Source of the DNA: an uncultured Tolumonas sp.
GTDB taxonomy: Bacteria; Pseudomonadota; Gammaproteobacteria; Enterobacterales; Aeromonadaceae
Direction of reading: 5' to 3'
Length of the DNA stretch: 5,852 nucleotides
Assembly (NCBI GenBank): GCA_903931645.1
Contig: CAIZDF010000271.1
Location: forward strand, 1-5,852
The translations under genes and the position numbers were made by a program. Positions 1-5,852 of this stretch are shown piece by piece. The notes under the pieces are model-generated. The model ran no database searches. It saw nothing but the letters and a program-made list of their open reading frames with translations, and was not told the DNA's origin. Each line of letters starts with the position of its first letter. Position 1 is the stretch's first letter.

Positions 1-634
1 ATATCACAACCGGTATGTCGCGTATATCTGGTTATTGCTTTGTGTGGCGACCGGCCATCGCCCGGTGAATGCGCCATTTGGGTTTTGTACGGATGGTAGC
101 CAGATCTCTGGGCATTGGTGGATCAGCGATAAAGAACGCCGGGCTGGGCTTGCCGCCAGAACGCTCGTGTTACCTGAAACCGCGATAAACCAAATCCAGC
201 TTTATCTGACACACCTACGAACACTCATACAATATTTCAAATTACTCAATCCAGATCTGGCCAGACATTTACAACAAGCCCTGGATGGGGAACAAAATTT
301 GTTCTTTTTGATTGAGGAAAAAGCCAGCACGCCTGATCAGCCTTATTGGCACCATCCCTTAGAAATAACACCGGGGCGTTTGAAAGAACAACTTGGCAAG
401 TCAATGCCATACCCAATGAACTGGTACCGGCATCATAATCGCTCTTATTTAATGAAAGCTCGGATCACGCCACAGCTAATTGATTGCTGGATGGGCCACG
501 AAGAGTTGGGTGCAGAAGGTTTAGGTGCATTCAGTGGTTTATCCCTAAAAGATTATCAACACATCGCCACTGAACTCGAAAATTTATTTCAGCAACATCA
601 GATCGGAGCTATCGCAGGATGCCAAATCCATTAA
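1..634 (+). CDS. Tyrosine recombinase / site-specific integrase, C-terminal part (5' end outside window; possibly GmtY/TnpA-like)
   Basis: The reading frame is open from base 2 to the stop at 632-634, so about 210 C-terminal residues of a longer protein are visible. A TTG at 35 lies inside the catalytic domain and is not credible as the start. The visible part is a tyrosine recombinase catalytic domain, which cuts and rejoins DNA through a 3'-phosphotyrosyl intermediate. The first catalytic arginine lies in TGHRP (codon 59-61), a possible catalytic lysine is in ISDK, the HxxR box is HHNR within WYRHHNRSYL (codons 431-442), and MGHEE carries the next histidine (codon 497). The nucleophile is probably the tyrosine of LSLKDY (codon 554-556), 19 residues after that histidine, which is longer than the usual 9-10. 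The gene overlaps the next one by 16 bases, implying one operon and joint action. It resembles the first recombinase of Tn554-like or Gamma-Mobile-Trio sets. Recombinase class is sure; the subfamily is inference. Confidence 0.85.
   Translation, partial: YHNRYVAYIWLLLCVATGHRPVNAPFGFCTDGSQISGHWWISDKERRAGLAARTLVLPETAINQIQLYLTHLRTLIQYFKLLNPDLARHLQQALDGEQNLFFLIEEKASTPDQPYWHHPLEITPGRLKEQLGKSMPYPMNWYRHHNRSYLMKARITPQLIDCWMGHEELGAEGLGAFSGLSLKDYQHIATELENLFQQHQIGAIAGCQIH
605..608 (+). promoter_or_regulatory. Shine-Dalgarno site for the large recombinase
   Basis: GGAG lies 10 bases upstream of the ATG at 619, inside the end of the upstream recombinase gene. The spacing is slightly long. With the 16-base gene overlap, this suggests that translation of the second gene is coupled to termination on the first. 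Confidence 0.45.
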
Positions 635-3600
635 TTCTGTTATCAGAAAAACCGGTTGGGTTTCTCGCAGGCCGGGCAGCTCGTCATCATGAACGTTGGC
701 AACGAGACCAACGCGTGATCAAAGCCGGATTAACGACCTTACAGAAAATTATTCCGGAGTTTTTTACGGAGCCGCCTCAGGTTACTGCGACTGTGTTTGA
801 TAAAAAATGGCCAAAGGTACATCAAACCTTGCAAGCCGAGCTGACAGAAAGTGCGGCTTACCGACTTTGTTATAACTATATCGCCAAAGCGATTGAACAG
901 GGCAATGAACAAGGGATTTGGGATCTGGTTTCTCCGCCCCCCTTTATTGTTTTGAAACGACAGCGACCACTCCGAACCGAAAGATGGAATCAGACCGCAC
1001 ACGCCGTACTACCACTGGCACAAGCGTGGCTGAAGGATTTACAACAAAATGACCCGTCAACCCTCTCTGCAAATACGTTATTTATTCAACTGTTATTGTC
1101 CGCTATTTTTCTAGGAGGGCTGAACCGACCCGTACTTTGGTGTGCACTGGCACAGGAACTGAAAAAACCGAGGCCACTACATGGCGCTCAGCAGCAGATC
1201 TGGCTATTACTCCAACCCACAGACAGCAGTCAATTTGCGACCAATCAGTATGATGAAAATGGCGATGCAGAAACAGTGGTCCGCTTTTTCCCGGACACAA
1301 TTACCCTTGGACTAATAAGACGGTTCTTAAAAATTCGTCCGGCGGTCTGGCACATCGATCTGGATGATAATGCGCTACTGGTTGCCATACAGCAGCAACT
1401 GAAACCTCTTGGGTTACCACCGGCGTCATTTCGCGCACTAGCCAGAGGCGGGATCGCATTTACGGAGTCTCTACCGGGAATTGCATTACCCGAAGTCTTG
1501 CTCGAATACGCAATCGGTCGACAACCTGGAACATCCCTGCCCGAAATTTACTGGCGACAAATTGTTGCTCAAAACTTAAAAGAATCAACCTGCACTCATT
1601 ATGCTGATTTCGCACCCCTTAAACGGTTAGCCGCGCAATCGGGCGGCCGGCGATCTTTATCTTCATCACGCCCCCGGATTTCTTTACTGGCCTCATTGCA
1701 GACTATCCTGCATCCCAAACAATTATCGAAAGCCCGAGTGCGAGAACAGTTTGCACAATTGACGGCCGAAAGTTGGGAATTATCAGAAGACCTATTTTTT
1801 CAGTGGATCCATCATTTGCTTTTTGCGGCAGGCAACGAGATCTCAACCGCTCGGCGATATATCAGCGCAATTGGTCATGAGTGGCTGCTGGCAACCACGC
1901 AACAGCCACTGAATGCGTTTGCCGGAGAGGATTTTTTTGAGCTCTATCAAACTATATTGAACCGACCTCAAAGCCACAAAAATAGGGAATATAATGCAGA
2001 TCGATTAGAGCAATTGCACCAGTTCTGTGTGCAATATCATCAGTTTCCGCCATTACCACAAGGGCTGACAGAGACATCTCAAAGCGCTGCAGGTAACCGT
2101 CATGTTTGTGCCGGTTATGTCAGTGAACCCCTATTTTTTGCCCTGCTCACTCAGATCAATGAAATGACGGATCTGAGTGCTGCAGAGCAGAGAACATTAC
2201 AGACCTTTTTGATCATTGCCTACCGGTGTGGCTTACGTCCCGGTGAGATTGCAAAACTACAAATACGGGATCTGGAACCGTCGGAAATTGGCTGGCTATT
2301 TGTCCGTGAAAACCGCTTCGGACATAACAAGACTGATGCCGCATTACGCAAAGTACCGTTATTTCCACTACTGACGGCACATGAAAAAGCGATTGTGGAC
2401 AAACATCTGCAGACCCGTCGCCTTACTCATCCGCCGGTCACATCACTGTTTTTATGTGCAGAACAAGATGCCTATCAACCACTGGATACAACTCAGTTGG
2501 CATTGATGGCACAGGCTGTTTTGAAAGAACTGAGTGGGGGCGATTATTACCGGTTGTATCATCTGCGCCATACTGCACTATCACGACTGCAAGTCATCAT
2601 GCATCATGAGTTGCTGGCGAAAAATACCCAAACTGACTGGCTATCAATTCTGACGCCCTATCCTGCGGAAGCCTGCCGTACACTAAAAAATTTGATTGGT
2701 GGCATTAACCGCCCACGAGACATCTATTACGCCATTGCGGCCTTTGCCGGCCACAGCAGTCCGGCCATTACGCTCTGCACTTACCTGCATTTTACCGATT
2801 TAATACTGTCAGAAAGTCTCAGGCCCATCGATATTCCGTTTAATAAACAACATGGGATCCGGATTTTCGGCCTATCACGCTACAGCGCACATAAAGTGAT
2901 CCCTGATGTCTACCCTGACTATCGTTCACTGCAATCACTGCTGTTTAAACGACTTAAGCCATGGATGACCACCATTAAAGCGAGTGGACACACAACCATC
3001 TCCCCCGTAAAGGTAAAAGAAAGCACCGACTATCAGTACATCGCCAGTCAGCAGACTTTATCCATGATAGAAAAAGGTGTCGATCCTGCTGAAACTGCGG
3101 CCTTTTATCAAGTCACACCACAGCAATTGACCCGGTGGGAGCAAACCGCTATTGCCTTACGCGATCTGAAAACCAAAGAAAATAAACCGCGGTTATTTCC
3201 ACGCTCCCGCCAGCAGCAATTCTTACCAGCAGAACCTCATTCAAAGATAGAAAAACAAGAAATAGCCAAACTGAGGGCGCAATGCAGACAACTACGACAA
3301 CAAAAGGAAATCACCGGTGCAGAGCTCAGAGAACAAATCAAATATCTGCTGCTGAATGTAAACAGTTCCCGAGCAGGGATCCGGTTTGATGATCCTGAGC
3401 GCTTCAAGATATTTATGCGACTGATGCTTCTTTTATTCTCAGTCAGACGATGGAGGTTGGAACTACAACTCCCATCCGATCAGGAAAAAAAGATCCAAGA
3501 AATGTGGTTTATCCGTCAGCGCCTGAAAACAGAAATCATGCCACTTCGAAAGGTCAATCAATATCCGAATGGGCTGGCAGTACTGTATTTGAGTGCGCCA

Positions 3601-3768
3601 GAAGCAAAGAAAATGGTGAGCACTGCAGCAAAGGAACCACCGGTAAAAAATTCTGAGTTGGCGCAGAAAAGTACCAGCACGTTGCGTTATCTGTTTCATC
3701 GGTTGGCGATTTTACTATTTACAGCAGGAGAGATCCGGCACTGGCAAACTGATCCAGATCCCTCTTAA
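619..3768 (+). CDS. Large tyrosine recombinase/integrase, 1049 aa, with HTH-like and coiled-coil C-terminal region (possibly GmtZ/TnpB-like)
   Basis: This is a probable DNA-cleaving and strand-joining enzyme of a mobile element. Residues 1 to about 380 match nothing I recognise. About 380-480 look like a helical core-binding domain (STARRYISAIG). About 500-735 form the catalytic domain: R540 in CGLRPGEI, K571 in FGHNKT, R650 in YHLRHT, H712 in FAGHSS and Y722 in TYLHF, ten residues after H712 as is usual. The position normally held by the HxxR histidine is Y647. About 808-842 read like a helix-turn-helix (VDPAETAAFYQVTPQQL), and 876-910 are rich in K, E, Q, L and R like a coiled coil. The protein is much longer than an ordinary integrase (300-450 aa) and than Tn554 TnpB (about 630 aa). 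It starts inside the preceding recombinase gene, so the two probably act together. The catalytic set is intact and no frameshift is seen. The Gamma-Mobile-Trio GmtZ assignment is from memory and unverified. Confidence 0.88.
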   Translation: MPNPLILLSEKPVGFLAGRAARHHERWQRDQRVIKAGLTTLQKIIPEFFTEPPQVTATVFDKKWPKVHQTLQAELTESAAYRLCYNYIAKAIEQGNEQGIWDLVSPPPFIVLKRQRPLRTERWNQTAHAVLPLAQAWLKDLQQNDPSTLSANTLFIQLLLSAIFLGGLNRPVLWCALAQELKKPRPLHGAQQQIWLLLQPTDSSQFATNQYDENGDAETVVRFFPDTITLGLIRRFLKIRPAVWHIDLDDNALLVAIQQQLKPLGLPPASFRALARGGIAFTESLPGIALPEVLLEYAIGRQPGTSLPEIYWRQIVAQNLKESTCTHYADFAPLKRLAAQSGGRRSLSSSRPRISLLASLQTILHPKQLSKARVREQFAQLTAESWELSEDLFFQWIHHLLFAAGNEISTARRYISAIGHEWLLATTQQPLNAFAGEDFFELYQTILNRPQSHKNREYNADRLEQLHQFCVQYHQFPPLPQGLTETSQSAAGNRHVCAGYVSEPLFFALLTQINEMTDLSAAEQRTLQTFLIIAYRCGLRPGEIAKLQIRDLEPSEIGWLFVRENRFGHNKTDAALRKVPLFPLLTAHEKAIVDKHLQTRRLTHPPVTSLFLCAEQDAYQPLDTTQLALMAQAVLKELSGGDYYRLYHLRHTALSRLQVIMHHELLAKNTQTDWLSILTPYPAEACRTLKNLIGGINRPRDIYYAIAAFAGHSSPAITLCTYLHFTDLILSESLRPIDIPFNKQHGIRIFGLSRYSAHKVIPDVYPDYRSLQSLLFKRLKPWMTTIKASGHTTISPVKVKESTDYQYIASQQTLSMIEKGVDPAETAAFYQVTPQQLTRWEQTAIALRDLKTKENKPRLFPRSRQQQFLPAEPHSKIEKQEIAKLRAQCRQLRQQKEITGAELREQIKYLLLNVNSSRAGIRFDDPERFKIFMRLMLLLFSVRRWRLELQLPSDQEKKIQEMWFIRQRLKTEIMPLRKVNQYPNGLAVLYLSAPEAKKMVSTAAKEPPVKNSELAQKSTSTLRYLFHRLAILLFTAGEIRHWQTDPDPS

Positions 3769-3780
3769 ACCGAGACAAAA

Positions 3781-3815
3781 TGCATCCCGGAAACTCATCG
3801 TATGGCCGGGATGCA
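3781..3815 (-). terminator. Intrinsic terminator of the leftward operon
   Basis: TGCATCCCGG (3781-3790) and CCGGGATGCA (3806-3815) form a perfect 10-bp inverted repeat around a 15-base loop. Read on the minus strand, the stem is followed at once by TTTTG, a short T-run, so it fits a rho-independent terminator for the three or more genes ending at 3847. On the plus strand the stem is followed by GACCC with no T-run, so ending the large recombinase transcript here would be weaker, although the hairpin sits only 12 bases past its stop. A recombinase binding site is a less likely alternative. Confidence 0.6.
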
Positions 3816-3846
3816 GACCCATGATCATCGGGTATGGGGAAATATC

Positions 3847-4215
3847 TCAAGAGCAAAAACCATACAACAACTGCCCCATTAGACACATGACGGCCTCTTT
3901 ACCCTCACACGTTCTGATGGCATCCACCGGCCGTACACCACCCAACCCAAACGCGGGTGCACATAACCAGTTGACGGCACTTTGCTCACTTTCATCAAAT
4001 AATTGGTTGGCTGCCGCCCACACAGCCGTCGGAACCATACTGGTTATAAATAACCGCCGCAGTGCATCAGCATCCATTTGCAAAAAATCATCTGGCAACC
4101 GCAGCCCTGGCACAACACCCAACCAAATGTGATCCTCTTCAGTGGCACAGGCCGCAGCTTGCGGATTGTCCTGCAATAACTCGTCTAACGTCATTTCAGA
4201 TTGCAATTTCTTCAT
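3847..4215 (-). CDS. MbcA/ParS/Xre (DUF2384) antitoxin-domain protein, 122 aa
   Basis: The C-terminal half (about residues 50-122) matches the toxin-binding domain of MbcA/ParS/Xre antitoxins. W83-L84, P87, LGG at 91-93, P96 with D98, T102 followed by EG at 104-105, and a final YG at 118-119 follow the family pattern, with an F in place of the hydrophobic residue after YG. In studied members this domain binds and blocks a RES-domain toxin that degrades NAD. The N-terminal half (starting MKKLQSEMTLDELL) shows no clear Xre helix-turn-helix, so DNA binding and autoregulation cannot be assumed. The start is supported by GAGGAG (4223-4228) seven bases upstream. The gene is last in the leftward operon, 30 bases after the 95-aa gene and just before a hairpin terminator. 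No RES toxin lies next to it, so it may be a lone antitoxin-like protein, or may work with the unknown upstream gene. The family call is good; the function is unknown. Confidence 0.72.
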   Translation of the reverse strand: MKKLQSEMTLDELLQDNPQAAACATEEDHIWLGVVPGLRLPDDFLQMDADALRRLFITSMVPTAVWAAANQLFDESEQSAVNWLCAPAFGLGGVRPVDAIRTCEGKEAVMCLMGQLLYGFCS

Positions 4216-4245
4216 GCTTTATCTCCTCGCTGATCGATGCCAGCC

Positions 4246-4533
4246 TCAAAAATTGCGCCCCTGAACAGCCTTCAGTTTTTGCGCATCATCGTTTTTTTTA
4301 TGATGAACCGACATGACATCAGAAATAAATATTCCCCGATGTGTCTCTTCTAAAACCAATGAAACATGCTCGCCAGTAGGATTAATATGTCGCATCTGTT
4401 CTTGCTGCAAAAGCACGGGGTAATACAACTCGTCAATGATAAACAGCCAACACGCCAAACCACTGCGATGATAATCAGTATCCGCACACTCGCACCACAC
4501 CTGTTCACAACGGCGAAATAATGGATTGTTCAT
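4246..4533 (-). CDS. Hypothetical protein, 95 aa
   Basis: I do not recognise this protein. Translation appears genuine: AGGAGG (4541-4546) lies seven bases before the ATG, and that ATG overlaps the integrase stop as ATGA (4530-4533), a typical coupling arrangement. The protein is small and apparently soluble, with no signal peptide; the hydrophobic stretch ACWLFIIDELYYPVLL (27-42) contains D and E and is too polar for a confident membrane helix. Cysteines at 9, 14, 16 and 28 with H22 could bind metal, but the spacing fits no motif I know. The middle (VSLVLEETHRGIFISDV, 57-73) looks like alternating beta strands. It lies between the integrase and the DUF2384 protein, so it may help the integrase module or partner the antitoxin-like protein. 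It lacks the features expected of a RES toxin, which is also normally longer. Confidence 0.7.
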   Translation of the reverse strand: MNNPLFRRCEQVWCECADTDYHRSGLACWLFIIDELYYPVLLQQEQMRHINPTGEHVSLVLEETHRGIFISDVMSVHHKKNDDAQKLKAVQGRNF

Positions 4534-5699
4534 GCGGCATCCTCCTCATCATTCGCATCAAACTGTTCATCCAGCAGTGACTCAAATGCCGAGCCATCAC
4601 GTCGAACCAAATTGGGTACATAGCGGGAGTACACCTTGAACAGCATGGTCGTATTGGCATGCCCTAACTGATTCGCTATCCACTCTGGGCTTTCGCCAGC
4701 AGCCAACCACAGAGTGGCTGCCGTATGCCGAGTCTGATACGGATTTCGCGCTTCTAATTTCAGATATGTCAGGAGTGGATACCAGACACGACGCGTGACA
4801 TTTTTATGGTTAAGCGGCTGACCATTTCGGGCGGAAAAGACAAATGAAGTGTTTTGGTCAGCAACATCTTTATGCGCCAACAATGCATCAAAAACTCGAG
4901 CAGACATCTGCACTGAACGAGTAGAGCCGGTAGTCTTAGTTGGACCTAAAACGCCTTTGACCAGCGACTGCGTGATATTGATGCGCCGGTTAGTAAAATC
5001 GATGTTATCCCACATCAATCCATCCACTTCACCGGTACGCAGCCCGGTAAAAAATCGCACGGTGTAATACGCTTGGAAATCTGGCCGAACCGTTGTGATG
5101 ATCCGCTGTACTTCATCCAATGTGAAAGGTTTGATGTCTGCACGCGGAATGGATAGCGGCTTAATGTTGCGCCACGGCGAGTCATAATCAAATCGCTCGG
5201 CAGCTTCATTAATGATCATTCGCAGTGACGTCATGATGTGATTAATGCGGGATGGTGATAAACCAGCATCATTTAGCTTTAAACGAAACCGGAGAATATC
5301 GCCTTTGCTGATAGCCCCTATCGGTAGATCACCAAAATTTGGCAATAAGTGACAACGCAAAATACCATCGACCGTTTCCTGCTGACTTAACCGCCATTCG
5401 ATGTTTTTTTCAGCCTGCCACTGACAGACAAACACTGAAAACAACATGGTGGCACCTTGTGCTTTTTGCGCTTCCAGTTGCGCGATTTGACGAAATTTGG
5501 CGACGCGCGGACTATCAGGAAAATGATGGGCATAGTCAAAGGTATTGAGACTGATTTGCTGTTCAATCATTTTTAGCACGCGCTCCAGCTTAATTCGGTT
5601 GGCGGCACTCTCTGCCAAACGAGTTTGCTCCCGGCAACGCACGCCTTTAAAGCGAAAATCCAGATAGAGTTTGCCATCACGGCTGTTTACAGATCCCAT
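4530..5699 (-). CDS. Phage-type tyrosine integrase with N-terminal arm-binding domain (DUF3596), 389 aa
   Basis: This enzyme would integrate and excise a prophage or genomic island at a specific att site. The N-terminus (about residues 1-65; GKLYLDFRFKGVRCREQTRL at 9-28, then NTFDYAHHFPDS) matches the DUF3596/Arm-DNA-bind domain of phage integrases. A SAM-like core-binding domain follows at about 85-165, and the catalytic domain at about 185-375. Catalytic residues are R221 (TGLRTGEV), K255 (GPTKTTG), R324 (YQTRHT), H347 (QLGHAN) and nucleophile Y357 (FKVYSRYV). Y321 stands where many family members have the HxxR histidine, which is tolerated in such integrases. The ATG at 5699 is chosen because AAGGAG sits six bases before it and the domain starts right after; an ATG at 5726 would add nine unsupported residues and overlap the upstream gene. 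The length is normal and the gene looks intact. It follows an excisionase-like gene by 10 bases and overlaps the next gene by four. Confidence 0.95.
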   Translation of the reverse strand: MGSVNSRDGKLYLDFRFKGVRCREQTRLAESAANRIKLERVLKMIEQQISLNTFDYAHHFPDSPRVAKFRQIAQLEAQKAQGATMLFSVFVCQWQAEKNIEWRLSQQETVDGILRCHLLPNFGDLPIGAISKGDILRFRLKLNDAGLSPSRINHIMTSLRMIINEAAERFDYDSPWRNIKPLSIPRADIKPFTLDEVQRIITTVRPDFQAYYTVRFFTGLRTGEVDGLMWDNIDFTNRRINITQSLVKGVLGPTKTTGSTRSVQMSARVFDALLAHKDVADQNTSFVFSARNGQPLNHKNVTRRVWYPLLTYLKLEARNPYQTRHTAATLWLAAGESPEWIANQLGHANTTMLFKVYSRYVPNLVRRDGSAFESLLDEQFDANDEEDAA

Positions 5700-5705
5700 G
5701 ATTAT

Positions 5706-5711
5706 CTCCTT
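5706..5711 (-). promoter_or_regulatory. Shine-Dalgarno site fixing the integrase start
   Basis: AAGGAG on the minus strand lies six bases upstream of the ATG at 5699 and shares bases with the TAA stop (5710-5712) of the upstream excisionase-like gene. This decides the start against the longer alternative at 5726 and suggests the two genes are translationally coupled. Confidence 0.75.
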
Positions 5712-5852
5712 AGTCCAGATGACCAATCAGATCGTTTGCAGAAACGCCATGCAACATGGAGGCTTCCACCTGTTCCCAGATACACAGGATCTTGCCACCA
5801 CCGAATGGAAGAATGTAGTGAACGCCTTCGAACAGCACGCTGGCTTTGAGGC
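5710..5852 (-). CDS. Excisionase-like DNA-binding protein, C-terminal part (5' end outside window)
   Basis: An open frame enters from the right edge and ends at TAA (5712-5710), giving 46 residues that include LFEGVHYILPFGGGKILCIW followed by EQVEASMLHGVS. The pattern of GVHY, then a beta-hairpin ending in KIL and an aromatic residue, then a short helix beginning near the E, is that of small winged-helix or MerR-like excisionase proteins, which commonly read GVHY-x-R/P then GK-I-L. Such proteins bend DNA beside the att site to favour excision, and often repress. The gene lies directly upstream of the integrase, ten bases from its ATG, which is the usual place for such a gene. The N-terminal recognition helix is outside the window, so the exact family is not settled. 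The reading frame is well supported by the family-like residues and by the gene spacing. Confidence 0.65.
   Translation of the reverse strand, partial: LKASVLFEGVHYILPFGGGKILCIWEQVEASMLHGVSANDLIGHLD

Noticed and set aside
35..634. TTG at 35 as the true start of a 199-aa protein
   Set aside because: The frame is open to the left edge and the start would fall just before the first catalytic arginine, removing the core-binding domain.
3450..3656. Plus-strand open frame of 68 codons inside the large recombinase
   Set aside because: It is an out-of-frame shadow, and the low-complexity sequence gives no family signal.
3821..3828. ATGATCAT palindrome as an operator
   Set aside because: It is too short, occurs once, and lies downstream of two converging genes where no promoter is expected.
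3821..4132. Plus-strand open frame of 103 codons
   Set aside because: It lies opposite the DUF2384 gene, whose family match and Shine-Dalgarno site show that the minus strand is coding.
4062..4316. Plus-strand open frame of 84 codons
   Set aside because: It is antisense to two supported minus-strand genes, has no recognisable protein features, and spans their intergenic gap.
4246..4533. 95-aa protein as a RES toxin for the DUF2384 protein
   Set aside because: It is too short and lacks the characteristic Arg, Glu and Ser motifs of the RES fold.
5700..5726. ATG at 5726 as the integrase start
   Set aside because: It would overlap the excisionase-like gene, lacks a good Shine-Dalgarno site, and adds residues not part of the arm domain; the ATG at 5699 has AAGGAG six bases away.

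Overview
The window looks like accessory (mobile) DNA from a moderate-GC bacterium. The style of the genes suggests a gammaproteobacterium, but nothing fixes the species. Almost all coding capacity belongs to DNA recombination: two separate tyrosine-recombinase modules face each other and meet at a short intergenic hairpin near 3781-3815.

Left module (1-3768, + strand): the C-terminal part of a tyrosine recombinase runs in from beyond the left edge and overlaps, by 16 bases, a very large (1049 aa) second tyrosine recombinase. The large protein carries an unrecognised N-terminal region of about 380 residues, a core-binding domain, a catalytic domain with R540, K571, R650, H712 and Y722, and about 320 further C-terminal residues with a helix-turn-helix-like stretch and a coiled coil. 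A coupled pair of a smaller and a larger tyrosine recombinase is the layout of Tn554-type transposition genes (tnpA, tnpB, tnpC) and of the Gamma-Mobile-Trio (GMT) island genes. From memory of those families the pair could be GmtY/GmtZ-like, but this could not be tested by a search. No third gene follows the large recombinase inside the window.

Right module (3847-5852, - strand): a tightly packed operon read right to left. It holds the 3' end of an excisionase-like DNA-binding protein, a phage-type integrase of the DUF3596/Arm-DNA-bind class, a 95-aa protein of unknown function, and a 122-aa protein whose C-terminal half matches the MbcA/ParS/Xre antitoxin domain (DUF2384). The integrase overlaps the 95-aa gene by ATGA, every complete gene has a clear Shine-Dalgarno sequence, and a hairpin followed by four Ts ends the operon. 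The excisionase-like protein and integrase would control integration and excision of a prophage or island lying mainly to the right. The two small genes are passengers or accessory genes at its integrase end.

No RNA genes, CRISPR arrays, IS elements or convincing promoters were seen. The longest non-coding stretch is 78 bases (3769-3846).
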